NCBI GenBank assembly: GCA_019426215.1
Contig: CM033395.1
Coordinates: forward strand, 15,986,569-16,050,568
DNA: 64,000 nt
Direction: 5' to 3'
DNA from: Buddleja alternifolia
Taxonomy: Eukaryota > Streptophyta > Magnoliopsida > Lamiales > Scrophulariaceae
Made by a program: the position numbers and the translations under genes. A model generated the notes under the pieces. That model was not told the DNA's origin. It worked only from the letters and a program-made list of their open reading frames with translations, and ran no database searches. Shown here piece by piece: positions 1 to 10,321 of the stretch. The stretch's first letter is position 1. Each line of letters begins with the position of its first letter.

Positions 1-1251
1 ATGTTTCTAGTGTATACAGCGTTCAACAAGTTTATTGTGAATCAAATGGACGTGAAGAGTGCCTTCCTGAATGGTAAACTCCAAGAAGAGGTATATGTGG
101 AGCAACCACCGGGATTCATCAACAACCATGGTAAGGGTATGGTTTACAAGCTAGATAAAACGCTTTATGGGCTTAAGCAAGCACCCCGAGCATGATATGA
201 CACTCTCTCTATTTTCCTTATTGGTAAAGGTTTTTCAAAAGGCAGCGTTAATACAACTTTATTTAAAATTACTAATGACGAAGATATTCTCTTAGTCCAT
301 ATTTATGTTGATGATATTATATTTGGTTCTACTAACAAGCGTCTGTGTGAGAAATTTTCGAAAATGATGCAAGAACAATTTGAAATGAGCATGATGGGTG
401 AATTAACTTTCTTCTTAAGATTACAAGTTAAACAACTCCCTAATGGCATATTTATTAACCAAGCTAAATATACAAGAGATAAGATTAAGAAATTTGGTAT
501 GGAAAATGCATCATATTCAAAAATTCCAATGAGCCAAACGCTCAAGTTAGATAAAGATGAAAGTGGGAAGAAGGTTGATATCACTAATTATAGAGGTATC
601 ATTGGATCACTTCTTTATCTTACTACTAGTAGACCTGATATTATGTTTTCGGTATGCATGTCTGCACGATTTCAAGCTGATCCTAAAGAGTCATGCTTAA
701 TTGCTGCCAAGAAGATACTTAAATACCTAAAAGGCACACAAAATGTGGGCTTATGGTATCCAAGGGACTCTCCTTTTGAACTAATTGGTTACTCAGATGC
801 AGATTTTGCAGGTTGCAAAACAGATCGTAAGAGTACTAGTGGTACATGTCAAATTTTAGGTGATAGGTTAGTTTCATGGCATAGTAAGAAACAACAATTC
901 ATAGTTACCTCTATAGCCGAAGCCGGGTATGTAGCTGCAGGAAGTTGTTGTGCACATGTGTTATGGATGAGGCAACAACTTAGAGATTATGGTATAATCC
1001 TAGGTCCAACCCCAATTCATTGTGATAACCAAAGCGCTCTAGCCATGACTTAAAACCCTGTTCTTCATTCCAGAACCAAACATATTGACATTGGATACCA
1101 TTTTCTTCGAGACCATGATCAAAAGAAAGATATTTCCATGCAATTTATTAGAACTGACAAACAATTGGCAGATATCTTCACCAAAGCGCTCAATGAACAA
1201 CGCTTTCTCGCTTTGAGAAGTGAACTAGGTATGATAGATTTAAATGCTTAA
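1..1251 (+). pseudogene. copia pol: reverse transcriptase C-terminal part plus RNase H
   Basis: A single frame can be followed from base 1 to the stop at 1249-1251. It shows the copia RT motifs QMDVKSAFLNG near the start, LYGLKQAPRAWYD with the Trp codon mutated to TGA (193-195), and the catalytic YVDD at 304-315. RNase H follows, with SDADFAG and the CDNQSALAMT segment. The second nonsense codon, TAA at 1051-1053, stands where related copies have Lys before NPVLHSRTKHIDI. The C-terminus ends KALNEQRFLALRSELG. In a live element this part copies the RNA genome into DNA and removes the template in the virus-like particle. Two premature stops and the missing N-terminal half make it a pseudogene; otherwise it is well preserved. 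Confidence 0.93.
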
Positions 1252-2067
1252 TGATCATGCATCATATTTTATTGGACATATAATTTAGGGGGAATCCACT
1301 TTATTTATGTCCAAAAGATCTTTGAAAAATGGTTACAAGTTAACAAATTTAGGGGGAACCTTAAAATTGTACTTGAACCTAACTGTAAGCGTCAATGATC
1401 AAAATTTTCATATGTATAGATCATTAACGCTCAGAATCATTTATGCATAACATGTGGGACGCTCAATTATAAAAAGGTTTTGATCTCAAGCGTCAACATA
1501 AATCTTACAAGTAATATGTGTTAAGCGTTGAACATATTCCATTCAACAATTAATATAAAATGGCTTATAAAATTCATGCATAAATTTTACACGCCTCTTG
1601 AAGTAGTGGATAGATTGACAAGTCTATTTTGGACTCTATTCACACACTTCTATCACATCAAACCAAGGGGTAATCATTACTTTTAAAATGACGGTTCAGT
1701 GAAAGAACGTGTCTACCTACACTACAGTGGTTTTTAGGCGCATGCACCCCACACTGAATATTTCAAACCTTTTGAAATTCAAAAAAGGCAACTGCAAAAA
1801 TAACCGCGAACGTCAAAATTAGTTTTGTATTTAGCCAATGCAGTTTCCAAATTTTTCGCACATATTTTATTGGGATCTTCAGTATAAATTTAATATTACA
1901 TAAACTACGGCCAAATAGTAAATCAACAGTTACTTCTCTCTCATCTATAAATTCAAGAAATTTCAGAAGTCTTTACTTTTATCACTCGTATCTTCTAAGA
2001 AGCTTTCTGCAAAAGTCTCTCTCTCTCAAGGATCACTGCTTCCAAATTTCTTCAAACCTCTCTAAAA
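1252..2067 (+). other. pol-ORF3 spacer of S1
   Basis: No long ORF is present here. Two polypurine-like sites, AATTTAGGGGGAA, occur about 60 bases apart (1282-1295 and 1346-1358). Several AAGCGT/ACGCT words are scattered through the stretch. The same spacer is conserved in S2 (about 41455-41850), including one exact AGGGGGAA copy, so it belongs to the element. It may hold the ORF3 leader or promoter; that is inference. Confidence 0.6.
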
Positions 2068-5000
2068 ATGGCCCAAGAAATCTTCAAAAACTATTGCTAC
2101 GTCTTCTTCATCAAATCCCCAGGCTGAAGTACATGTAAATCCAGGATCTTTAGTTGATTGGGATTATTTTTACTCCCAACAACATTTTCCAGTTCGTAGT
2201 ATCTTTCTCTCATTTGAGCAACAAAAGCTGAAAACCTTAATGACCAGTCATTATCAACTTCATCTAAAGGCTCTCAAAGAATTCTATGAGAATGCCCAAC
2301 TTTCCAATGATGGTCGTTCTATCACATATCTATTCCCGGAGTTTCCCGATACTGTTTTCACCCTTACGTCAGAACTTATTGCCAACTTCTTTCAACTTTC
2401 CAATGAAGGGATTTTGCCCTCTGACGTCGGTGTCGGAGATTTCTCTGTTTTTTGGGAACACATGAAATTACTAGAAGATTCGTCCTATTCTCACAATTTC
2501 AAGAAAAAGGAGTTGAAGACGAAGTATCAAATAATGGCGGACATCTGCGCTAAAGTTCTTGAGTGCAGAGCAGGATCGTTTGACAAGATTAGCCATTTAC
2601 AGTTTCAAATGATGGTAGTTATTGCTAAGAATTACGAGATTAACTGGCCTAGGTTTATTTTGGAGCGTATTGCATCAATGTTGGGGAAGAAGCCTCCCAC
2701 TAAACCTTATGGCTTAATATTAAGTTATATCCTGTATCGCAGTGGTCATGTTCCAAGCGATGGGACTGCCATTCCAAAAGAAAAGTTTTTGGGTAAGAAG
2801 ATGATTTCATCCCTTCTTCACCCTGCTACTGTTGGAGGCGCTGCGTTGCCCAAAGAAGAATGCACTAGACGCAAAGTTGAAACGCTCAGCAAGAAGAACG
2901 AGGACGAAGCACTTCACAGGATTGCTACAGCTGAACTCTATGAAGATTATCCTGAGTTAGCATCTCGCACTGAAGAGCGCCCAACAGATGTTGTATTGGG
3001 TTTAAACATCAAAAAATCCAAGGCTGCTCCTCAAGCGCCTTCCAAGAAGTCCAAAAGGAGGAAACCGTCATCCCCTCCTCCCTCACCCATTCATTTCAAG
3101 AGAGTTTCCAAGGAAGAAAAGCAAACAAAAGCTCTTAAGCGGCAGAAAATAGTTGGATCAATTCCCACTGAATCTGAGGTAATTTACGTTACCACCGCTC
3201 GTGAAAAATCTGCTTCTTTAACACACCAAAAGATTCGCACTCTAGCTGCTAGAAAGCTAATTGATCCCCGTGGTATTTCACAGTCAAGCTCCCCATTGAG
3301 CGCTCCTGTAGAGCCAAGTGCTGAATCTTTTCGAGCATCAGACGCTCAAGAACCATTAGCTGCTCAAGCTGAGTTGCAAAAGGAACCTGAGGCTAGTGAA
3401 CCCCAAGTTCATCCTCTTAAGCCCGTTGCTGAGACTAGCGCTCAGGGTAAGAAATTTATTCTACCAAGGCCTTCTCTCAATTTTCTACCCTCTGTAGAAA
3501 ATTTAGTTCTTAAGGTGTGTTTCTTTTTTTCAGTTCCTTTAGGTGTCGATGTTGAAGCAGACGTGGACATATGCTTCTTTGGCATGGAAGCATTGTATTC
3601 AAGAAGCAATTGAGTACGATGCCTGGTTCAATCGGATTCTCTTTGATAAAGAGTTGACAGACGGTCAGAAAGATGAGCTCATTCGAATTGCATCCGAGGA
3701 TCCAAAGCCTCTTCAGAAAAATTCCAAGAAGACTGCAAAGTCCAAGTCTTCTCAATCTAAGTCTTCTACCAGTACTATAGAACCGGAAGTCCCCAAACGG
3801 ACTTTAGCTGATATTCTTGCTGACATCTCAGCCTCTAAACCTACCAAGCCCCAGAAAGCTCCCGAGCCCGTGAAGAGGACTCTCGCTGAGATTGATGCTG
3901 CTTACTATGAAAATCATTCACACAGTGAACCAGAGGCTAGGCCACCCAGGAATGAGACGCTTAATTTCTATGATAGCTATTCTCCCATTCCTCAAAGTCC
4001 AAGTGAGGAGACGCTCAACAAGCTCGATTATTCTCACTATCCTGAGACAGTCGCCCATTACTCCAATCTTGAGAGAGCGAAGCCCCTCCACTTGTGGAAA
4101 GCTAAAGGAAAAGCGATTCCTGTCAAGCCTGCAGATTTGAAGTAAATGATTTCTTAAGAAGCGTAGCTATACATTGAACGAGTGTGGCTTGGAGATTACA
4201 GTCTAGCTCTTCAGCGTTTCCTTGCCCTGAAGGACATTCATGATTGCGGATTTAGAGCCATCATCGCAGCCGGATCAGAATGGCTTCTTTAAGAAGCTGA
4301 ATAGGTCGAGGTATGACCTGAAGCGCCATATTGTTGAAGAAATGGTTGCAAACCCATCATTTTTTAATCAAGCTATTCATGACAGACGCAAACGCTTTGC
4401 TCGTTACTGTCTTGATTCCCATATTCAGCGCCTTGGACCTATTCTATCCTTGCCAAATATTCGACAACCTGTTGAAGCATCTCTTCGTCAAGCGCTTGCT
4501 GAGCTCAGTCAGTCTACTCTTGTTCTAGAATTGAGTAGTGCTCCCAGTGGAGAATCTTCTAGCGGTAACGCGGAAGTAGATGCAGAGCAGCGCTATGAGT
4601 TTCTCTTTAATAGAATGAGACTTAGAGATGCTGTGCAACTCTTCACCGTGTTTTTACTCAGCACGTTTTCATAGCTTTCAGAGCCTCTCTTAATGCCTTT
4701 TTAGGCTTCATATTTTTGGATTCCTATCCCCAGGAGTTAAGCGCTCATTATCAGAGGGTAATTGACTTGCTCGAAGGTCATTGCAACCCAGCGCTTACTC
4801 AAGTTGTATTGCCATACTTGGAGGACTACTATAAGCACTACATTTCTAATCTTCCAGACTTGCCAGCAGATAGGTTGCTATTCTTCAGCAAGGAGAAAAC
4901 CGATGACTCTCTATTCTTCATTCCAGGGTCAAGCGCCAGGTTAACTCCAGTTCATCCTATCGACGCTATTGGTCCTATGTGGGTAGCTTCCAGAGAAAAC

Positions 5001-5981
5001 CCACTTTCTGTTTTATTGCAAGAATTACTCCAGCCCTCTACCTCGGAAAAGGAACCAACTATTGCTTCGGAGGAACCTCTTGAAAGAGATCCAGCGCGTG
5101 GTAAAGCGGTTGCTTCCAAAGAACCTTTGCCCACTTAGGCGCATTCCTCCAGTGACTCTGAAAGCGATGATGATCCGGACGCTCATGATTTTCGGATAGC
5201 GGTTAAGAATTCACTTCCTCATATCCAAGGTTCTTGCTCCCGTATAGAAAAACAAGGCAAATCAATGCTCTATCAAGTAGAAAAAATTCTCGCTGCTGAC
5301 ATGCGCAATCCCAACAAACTTACCATTCTAATCATGAATAGCATAGCGCCGCTTCTCACTGAACTTTCGGACAACTTCAATCGGTCACTTGCCGAAAATG
5401 CATCTGCAGCCGCTATTGCTGCTCAAGTCACTCTTTTGATTGATGAGGTTAAGCTCTTACGCAGAGAAGTATCCGAGCTTCGCTCATTACAACCTCAACC
5501 TCTTGATGCTGATGTCAAGAAAGGGGAAGAGAAAGAAAAGTAGCAGTCCAAAGCGTCCATCTCTAAAACAGATAACAAACACTGGCTCTCAATGTTCGAA
5601 GAGATAGTGAGCATAAAGAAAATGCTTACTAAAAAGCGCAAGCCTAGATATTATCAAGGCAGGCACTTACTTCCAGACTTAGACGTTGAGTTCTTAGAGA
5701 GTATGGGTTTTCATCCATACGCTGGACCGCTTAGAAGACCTATCAACTGGAAATCCACCAATGATCGAAGACAAGACATTTCTCATGACTTGATCCGAGA
5801 ACTTGGAATCCCTCTGAGGGATTGGGTGGAAAGGTTAATGGAGCTGAACATAAGCGCTAGAGAACAAAGGCATGACTACAATGAAGTTCAGCATACAACT
5901 ATGATAGACGTTGATAGACTTCTCTTGGACTTGGCAATTGAAATCTTTCAAGAAGAGAACAGAAAACGACAGAAAAGATGA
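2068..5981 (+). pseudogene. SIRE extra ORF3 (env-like), broken
   Basis: About 1,300 codons can be followed in changing frames. The likely start is the ATG at 2068, with a frame change in the A-run near 2086. The longest open piece is 2240-3613, resembling what databases call putative plant transposon protein; it then becomes Ser/Pro/Lys-rich with KKSKRRKPSSPPPS. The following pieces are 3543-4145, 4240-4674, 4716-5138, 5265-5543 and 5592-5981. The last three share one frame, separated only by TAG codons at 5136-5138 and 5541-5543. Conserved landmarks shared with the S3 copy are DSLFFIPGS (near 4905) and NFNRSLAENAS (near 5370). The part around 5270-5540 looks coiled-coil. Such ORFs are often called env-like, but I see no convincing signal peptide or fusion-protein motif, and the function is unknown. 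Confidence 0.7.
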
Positions 5982-6229
5982 TTGCTTATTTTATTTTAAA
6001 TATTTTCTGTTGTCGCTTTGAATTATTCACTTACAGGATAAAACATGTATGCTTACTTTCCATATAAATGAATGAATGTTTTATCACTGAAACAACTCGT
6101 TGAAGCTAATCTAACCTTAGCTAACTTAACTAACTTTCCAAACGCTAACCTTTTGACTTTTCTTTGAACTCTTAATCTATAAAGGAGTTATAAGAGTTAA
6201 GGTCTTGAAATCATCAAAAAGGGAGAAAT
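5982..6229 (+). promoter_or_regulatory. S1 3' untranslated region and polypurine tract
   Basis: This matches the 3' ends of S2 and S4: GAAACAACTCGTTGAAGCTA, repeated CTAAC words, then AGGAGTTATAAGAGTTAAGG, and the polypurine tract CAAAAAGGGAGAAA at about 6215-6228. In S2 the same tract directly precedes the LTR. The tract would prime plus-strand DNA synthesis. Confidence 0.75.
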
Positions 6230-7342
6230 TGCACTTAAATTAATAATATTCAATAAAAACAACTTGGGCTTGATTTCATAAAATATAAATTACCAACCAT
6301 TGGCATATTTAATTTTAATTAATTAGGCCCAAAATTAGTTTATTGAAGAGTCTATAATTTTAATTAAAATAATTTGAGCTTATTTAATTAAATCCAGGTC
6401 ATCATCCTTTTGACCCATCCGGATAATTAAAATAGCCCAAAACCTATTTATTAAAAAAATTGGACCTAAGGAAAAATAACCCAACCCGTTAGGACCCGGG
6501 TCATGGACCCGGGCCCACAAAACAGGACCCACGTGCGCCCAGCGCGTGGCCTTGAGCCTGGTCGCATGGTCAGGTGTCGTGCGCCCAGCGCATGGCAGTG
6601 GCCTGGCCGCATGGCGAGGCCAAGCGCACGGCGTCGTGCTCTCACAGCGTGGCGCGCAGACTGCACACGTTGTTTTCATCGCGTTCATCGAGGGGTTTTT
6701 CCGACCCGATTCTCACAAAAATTAGATTTTCCAATTCACAAGTCATCAGACTACAACTAAAGTACATCTTCGACTTGATTCAACTAAAAATTAGATTTGG
6801 ATCTAACTACTTTAATGACAGACTTGATGTCACAAGTACATCTTCAACTCGATTCCTCAGGTCTAAGGTTCACGCGTACCTATCACAACTTATAAGTTTC
6901 ATCATTGACTGTCAGTGAGTGAATACCCATGTGATGAAACTGACGCGAGCCGTGTTCGAACATATTAGTCCAACTTATACGTCCATGACATAAGTTCCCA
7001 CTATCATTCCCATAGTGTTCGACTGACACTTTCTCTGTCGAAACTTATATCATGCATGTCCTTGTTCTTTATTGATGTCCAGTCAAATACTTTCTTAGAC
7101 TTGTAAACCCTATTTATAGAATAAGAATCAAACCCTTCTAGTGCTATTCTTCCTATCCCATAGGAAGTAGATGGTTTGTCTTTATTCTCAAGGACTTTAT
7201 GTTGTTTATTAACACCTTATAAATGCCTATAAGAAAACAACAAGACAATGCCTTATATATAATAAAAAGATATTGTTTAATTACAAGTCAATGCCCAATA
7301 AATCTATCCTCTTTATAGCATTTAAGGGCATACACTCTAACA
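6230..7342 (-). mobile_element. Ty1/copia LTR, reverse orientation (LTR C)
   Basis: On the minus strand it starts TGTTAGAGTGTATGCCC at 7342, resembling the starts of LTR A (8126) and LTR B (35447). It shares with LTR B the blocks CCTATCCCATAGGAA, GTGTTCGAACATAT-like and TGATGTCACAAGTACATCTTC. The left half (about 6490-6670) is unusually GC-rich and simple, with repeated GCGCCCAGCGC-like words. The left end TGCACTT gives canonical TG..CA ends. The flanking 5-mers (GAAAT and AGGGT) do not match, so this is either a solo LTR that lost its TSD or a rearranged junction. Confidence 0.6.
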
Positions 7343-8125
7343 AGGGTTTCTTCCCATGAGGCATGGAGTACACTTATCCAAGTCATTGTGTCATCAAGGT
7401 GAGGAAGATAGACAGGAGATGGGCAATGTACCCTATGATTCTGCAGTTGGTAGCTTGATGGATGCAATGTTGTGTACTAGACCCGACACTGCCTATGCTG
7501 TGAGCGTGGTGAGTCGATTTTAGGTAAATCCGGGAAAGGAACATTGGATAGTTGTGAACAATATCCTAAAGTATCTCAAAATAACTAAGGATATGATTCT
7601 CATCTCTGGAGGTGGAGACCTGAAGATGGAAGATTATTCTGATTCAGACTTTCAGTCTGATGTTGATGACTGAAAATCCACTCCAGGGTTTGTTTTTACT
7701 CTCAATGGTGGAGCGGTGTCTTAAAAATGTTCCAAGCATAACACAACCGCTGATTCCACCACTGAAGCGGAGTATGTGGCAGCCTCAGAGGCAGCCAAAG
7801 AAGCTGTTTGGATTAGAAAGTTTCTCGGAAACTTGAATCGGTCCCTAGTGCTCAGCTCTAGTTACCACTTTATTGTGATAACAATGGAGCAATAACGCAA
7901 GCCAAGGAACCGAGGTCTCATAACAAGTCCAAACACATTGAGAGAAGATTTCACATCATCAGAGAGATCGTTTGCAGAGGAGAGATAGCAGTGTAGAAAA
8001 TAGCCTCAGCTGACAATATAGCTGTCCCGTTCACTGAACCACTACCTCGGGCTGTTTTGGACCGACACCTGGAAAGGATGGGTATAAGATACCACAATGA
8101 GTGCCATTGAGTGCAAGTGGGAGAT
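7343..8125 (+). pseudogene. Ty1/copia RT/RNase H fragment, second family
   Basis: Translation shows NVPYDSAVGSLMDAMLCTRP, then SDSDFQSD, TTEAEYVAASEAAKEAVWI and finally DRHLERMGIRYHNECH, followed by the tract AAGTGGGAGA before LTR A. These are the copia RT C-terminus and RNase H. The fragment begins abruptly at the edge of LTR C. It holds several stops (after VSRF, after DVDD, after GGAVS) and a frameshift near 7850. The same family reappears at 63472-64000. It is the 3' internal end of the element that owns LTR A. Confidence 0.88.
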
Positions 8126-8338
8126 TGTTAGGATTATGTTCTCAGATACCATAGATGATAGAATGAGTAGGGCATCTATCTTGTATTGAAACTTAATTAT
8201 TATTAATAAAAGGCAATATTTAGTTTTTCACTTAATTTTTATCTGCATCTATAAGTTGTGTAAAACGCTTTGCCCGTGTTTTCAGTGTGATCCCTCTACT
8301 TCCTAAAGAATGACACTAGATAGATCGACCTTGATTAC
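8126..8338 (+). repeat. LTR A, first part (copia 3' LTR split by the Tat element)
   Basis: It starts TGTTAGGATTATG directly after the polypurine tract GTGGGAGAT. The LTR stops at ATTAC (8334-8338), resumes at 32396 with the same ATTAC, and continues to about 33923. The alignable minus-strand LTR B runs uninterrupted through this junction, which proves the insertion. Confidence 0.85.
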
Positions 8339-9570
8339 TGTTCACACAAATTTTCGAGTCTGCAATTTCATAAAAGACAAGAAATGATAATATGGACAAA
8401 TAAATAAATCAATTTAAAGAAAATTATAATTTTAGTGGAATAATTCTCCTATTGAAGACTAATCCCCTGATTCTTCACTCCAAACACGATTCAAGGGCAT
8501 GAAATCTTATTGTTGAATCAAACGACGTCTATGATTTGGGAAAGTTGAAAGCTTCAATGCCAGCTCGTCGCTTTGATCTTCCTTCAAGTTGATTTGGACT
8601 TTTATAACGTTTATTCGAGGGTTTAACACTTTAATCTCGGATCAAATGATATAATTTGATGAATTTCGTCAATAACACTTTGAAATTTGCCTTGAACGCC
8701 TTCTTGAATTTGAAGAACTTGTAGAGAGAATTTGGAAACTTCTCTTGTCTTCTCTAGCTCCAATTTAATTTTTTTGTGTCTATTGTGAGCTCCCAAGAAC
8801 CCTATTTATAGGTGTAAGATGGAGAAACCACGAATTCTTTAAACACCTTTGATAATTATCTCTTTAATATTTATTTATTAAGAGATAAAGATCAATTGCT
8901 TTTGAGTCATTTGATTGGCTAATATTTGATGAGGATAAATTTAATAGATATTATCTCTTTAATAACTATATTAATTTAAAGAGATAAATACCAATTAATT
9001 TGGAGGCTTTTAATTGGCTAATATATCCACTTGGCGCACTGTGATTGGTCGTTGACTTTTCAACTATAAGACATAATTTGATTGGCTAAAACACCTCAAT
9101 TTGACACGTGGCGCGATTTGATTTGCCAAAAAAATAAATATTAAAATATCAATTAAACCAAATATTTAATTTTGGAATTAAATTTGATAAATCCCAAAAT
9201 ATAAATTAAATGACTTAAATTGATAATTAATATCATATTTTCCACTTGTCACGATTTAATTGGACATAAATTTGCTTTTGTCTTGAAATTGTGCTTCAAA
9301 GTGGATGAGTCGTGATTATCACTTTAATATGATAGGTACTAATCAAACATTTCATCCTAACTCAAATTTAAGTGGGCCGTGACATATGAATTGTTTAAGG
9401 ACCCAAATTCAATTTCTTGTGAAATTAGGTAATAAACCCAATCAGCAATCTGAAAGTGGGCCAAGTCATATAGCACATTGAATTAAAAATGAACAAATCT
9501 TTCATTGGGGTTAGCATCCAACAAGATTGGACTTCATTTTTGCTAAGGCCCACCAATGCGATCAATCACA
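8339..9570 (-). repeat. Tat 3' LTR (left copy)
   Basis: It aligns with 31449-32395 from TGTTCACACAAATTTTCGAG through AATTTGCTTTTGTCT (about 9286). Beyond that, about 280 further bases have no counterpart in the right LTR before both could end in ACA. I place the inner end at ATCACA (9570), not far from a long pyrimidine tract, but the LTR may instead end near 9287. Confidence 0.7.
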
Positions 9571-9662
9571 ATATGCAATTTCCGGGTTTTCATTTTCTCT
9601 TTCTCTTTTTCTTTTTATATGACATAAAACTTGGGCCCACATAACTGGTGTAGGTGATCTTA

Positions 9663-9816
9663 GGAAAAATCTATGGTGCACTCGGTCCATTGAAGCCGGT
9701 GCCATCATTACCACACATTTATTTGTTTTGGGATATGTGATTTTTATCATCCCAACACAAATGTGTGGTAATGATGGCACCGGCTCCAATGGTCCGGGTG
9801 TACCATAGAATTACCC
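9663..9816. mobile_element. Mutator-type hairpin MITE, 154 bp, with 9-bp TSD
   Basis: The two arms are nearly perfect inverted repeats of about 68 bp. Each carries CTATGGT.CAC.CGG and GCCGGTGCCATCATTACCAC, ending in TGTTGGGAT-like sequence with a loop of roughly 15 bases. The element is flanked on both sides by GTGATCTTA (9654-9662 and 9817-9825). A 9-bp duplication is the mark of Mutator-like transposases, which would have moved this non-autonomous element. The transcript would fold into an almost fully paired hairpin. Confidence 0.88.
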
Positions 9817-10235
9817 GTGATCTTAGCACTTAGGATTGTACTCCAAGTCATCTTCTTCATCCAAATTCGACATATTACAGAAAAAAACAAGAATTTTCAC
9901 TTTGATTTTGGTAAGAATTCTTCCAATCAATAAATTCTTCTTTGATTTGATCTCAACTATGGAAACCAAATAGGATACGGATTATCGACTTCTAATCTTT
10001 GTCAAACTCGGAGTTTCAAAAAAAAAAATCTCTACTGAGAAACCAAATAGGACAAGGATTTTGATCAAAATTGTAAACCCGTGAAGTTTAATCCTAATCC
10101 TTGTCATCTGTTGACTTATCAGATCAACACAAATCAACAGAAATCTTTTACTTCATTGGCTGCTGAGGAGTAAAGATTGAGATTCAACTTCCTACTTCTA
10201 GTTGAACTCAACAAATAGTTGACACCTACTCGGGT

Positions 10236-10247
10236 TCACTATATAAG
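10236..10247 (+). promoter_or_regulatory. TATA-like element, possible promoter of the Tat antisense gene
   Basis: CACTATATAAGGC is followed about 30 bases later by a pyrimidine-rich stretch CCCTTTTCTTCTTCACATCC, the usual layout of a plant core promoter and start site. It lies on the strand of the antisense gene and upstream of it. Only the sequence pattern supports the call. Confidence 0.35.
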
Positions 10248-10321
10248 GCTTCATCAGGTCCCTTTTCTTCTTCACATCCGAGCAGAGCATAGCAAAGAAA
10301 TAAATTTTGACCTTGAGTAAC

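Larger units (their letters stand above)
1..6229 (+). mobile_element. SIRE/Maximus-type Ty1/copia retrotransposon, 3' part (S1)
   Basis: The element runs off the left edge of the window. It shows, in order, copia reverse transcriptase and RNase H, a spacer of about 0.8 kb, a very long extra ORF3, a short 3' untranslated region, and a polypurine tract ending at 6229. Long extra ORFs after pol are characteristic of the SIRE/Maximus lineage. The same 3' region recurs in S2, S3 and S4 in this window, which fixes the family. The expected 3' LTR start (TGTTAGGAATTTC in S2) is absent: the sequence turns into a reverse LTR of another copia family exactly after the polypurine tract. The element is decayed and cannot be autonomous. 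Confidence 0.85.
9571..10321 (+). other. Tat region between 3' LTR and Athila-1: polypurine tract, MITE and promoter-like sequence
   Basis: There is no ORF. The pyrimidine run TTTTCTCTTTCTCTTTTTC (about 9593-9611) is a candidate polypurine tract of the minus-strand Tat element, although it lies about 20 bases away from the LTR end chosen here. A hairpin MITE occupies 9663-9816. The remainder contains two GAAACCAAATAGGA-type direct repeats (about 9960 and 10040) and a TATA-like site at about 10238. It may be the 5' flank of the antisense gene whose 3' part lies at 22994-24052. Confidence 0.5.

Noticed and set aside
2240..3613. ORF of 457 codons as a host gene
   Set aside because: It lies between SIRE pol and the SIRE polypurine tract, shares a reading context with S3 ORF3, and belongs to the element.
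6380..6760. Overlapping GC-rich ORFs on both strands as a possible gene
   Set aside because: All frames are open because of CpG-rich simple sequence inside LTR C. There is no start context, domain or intron signal.
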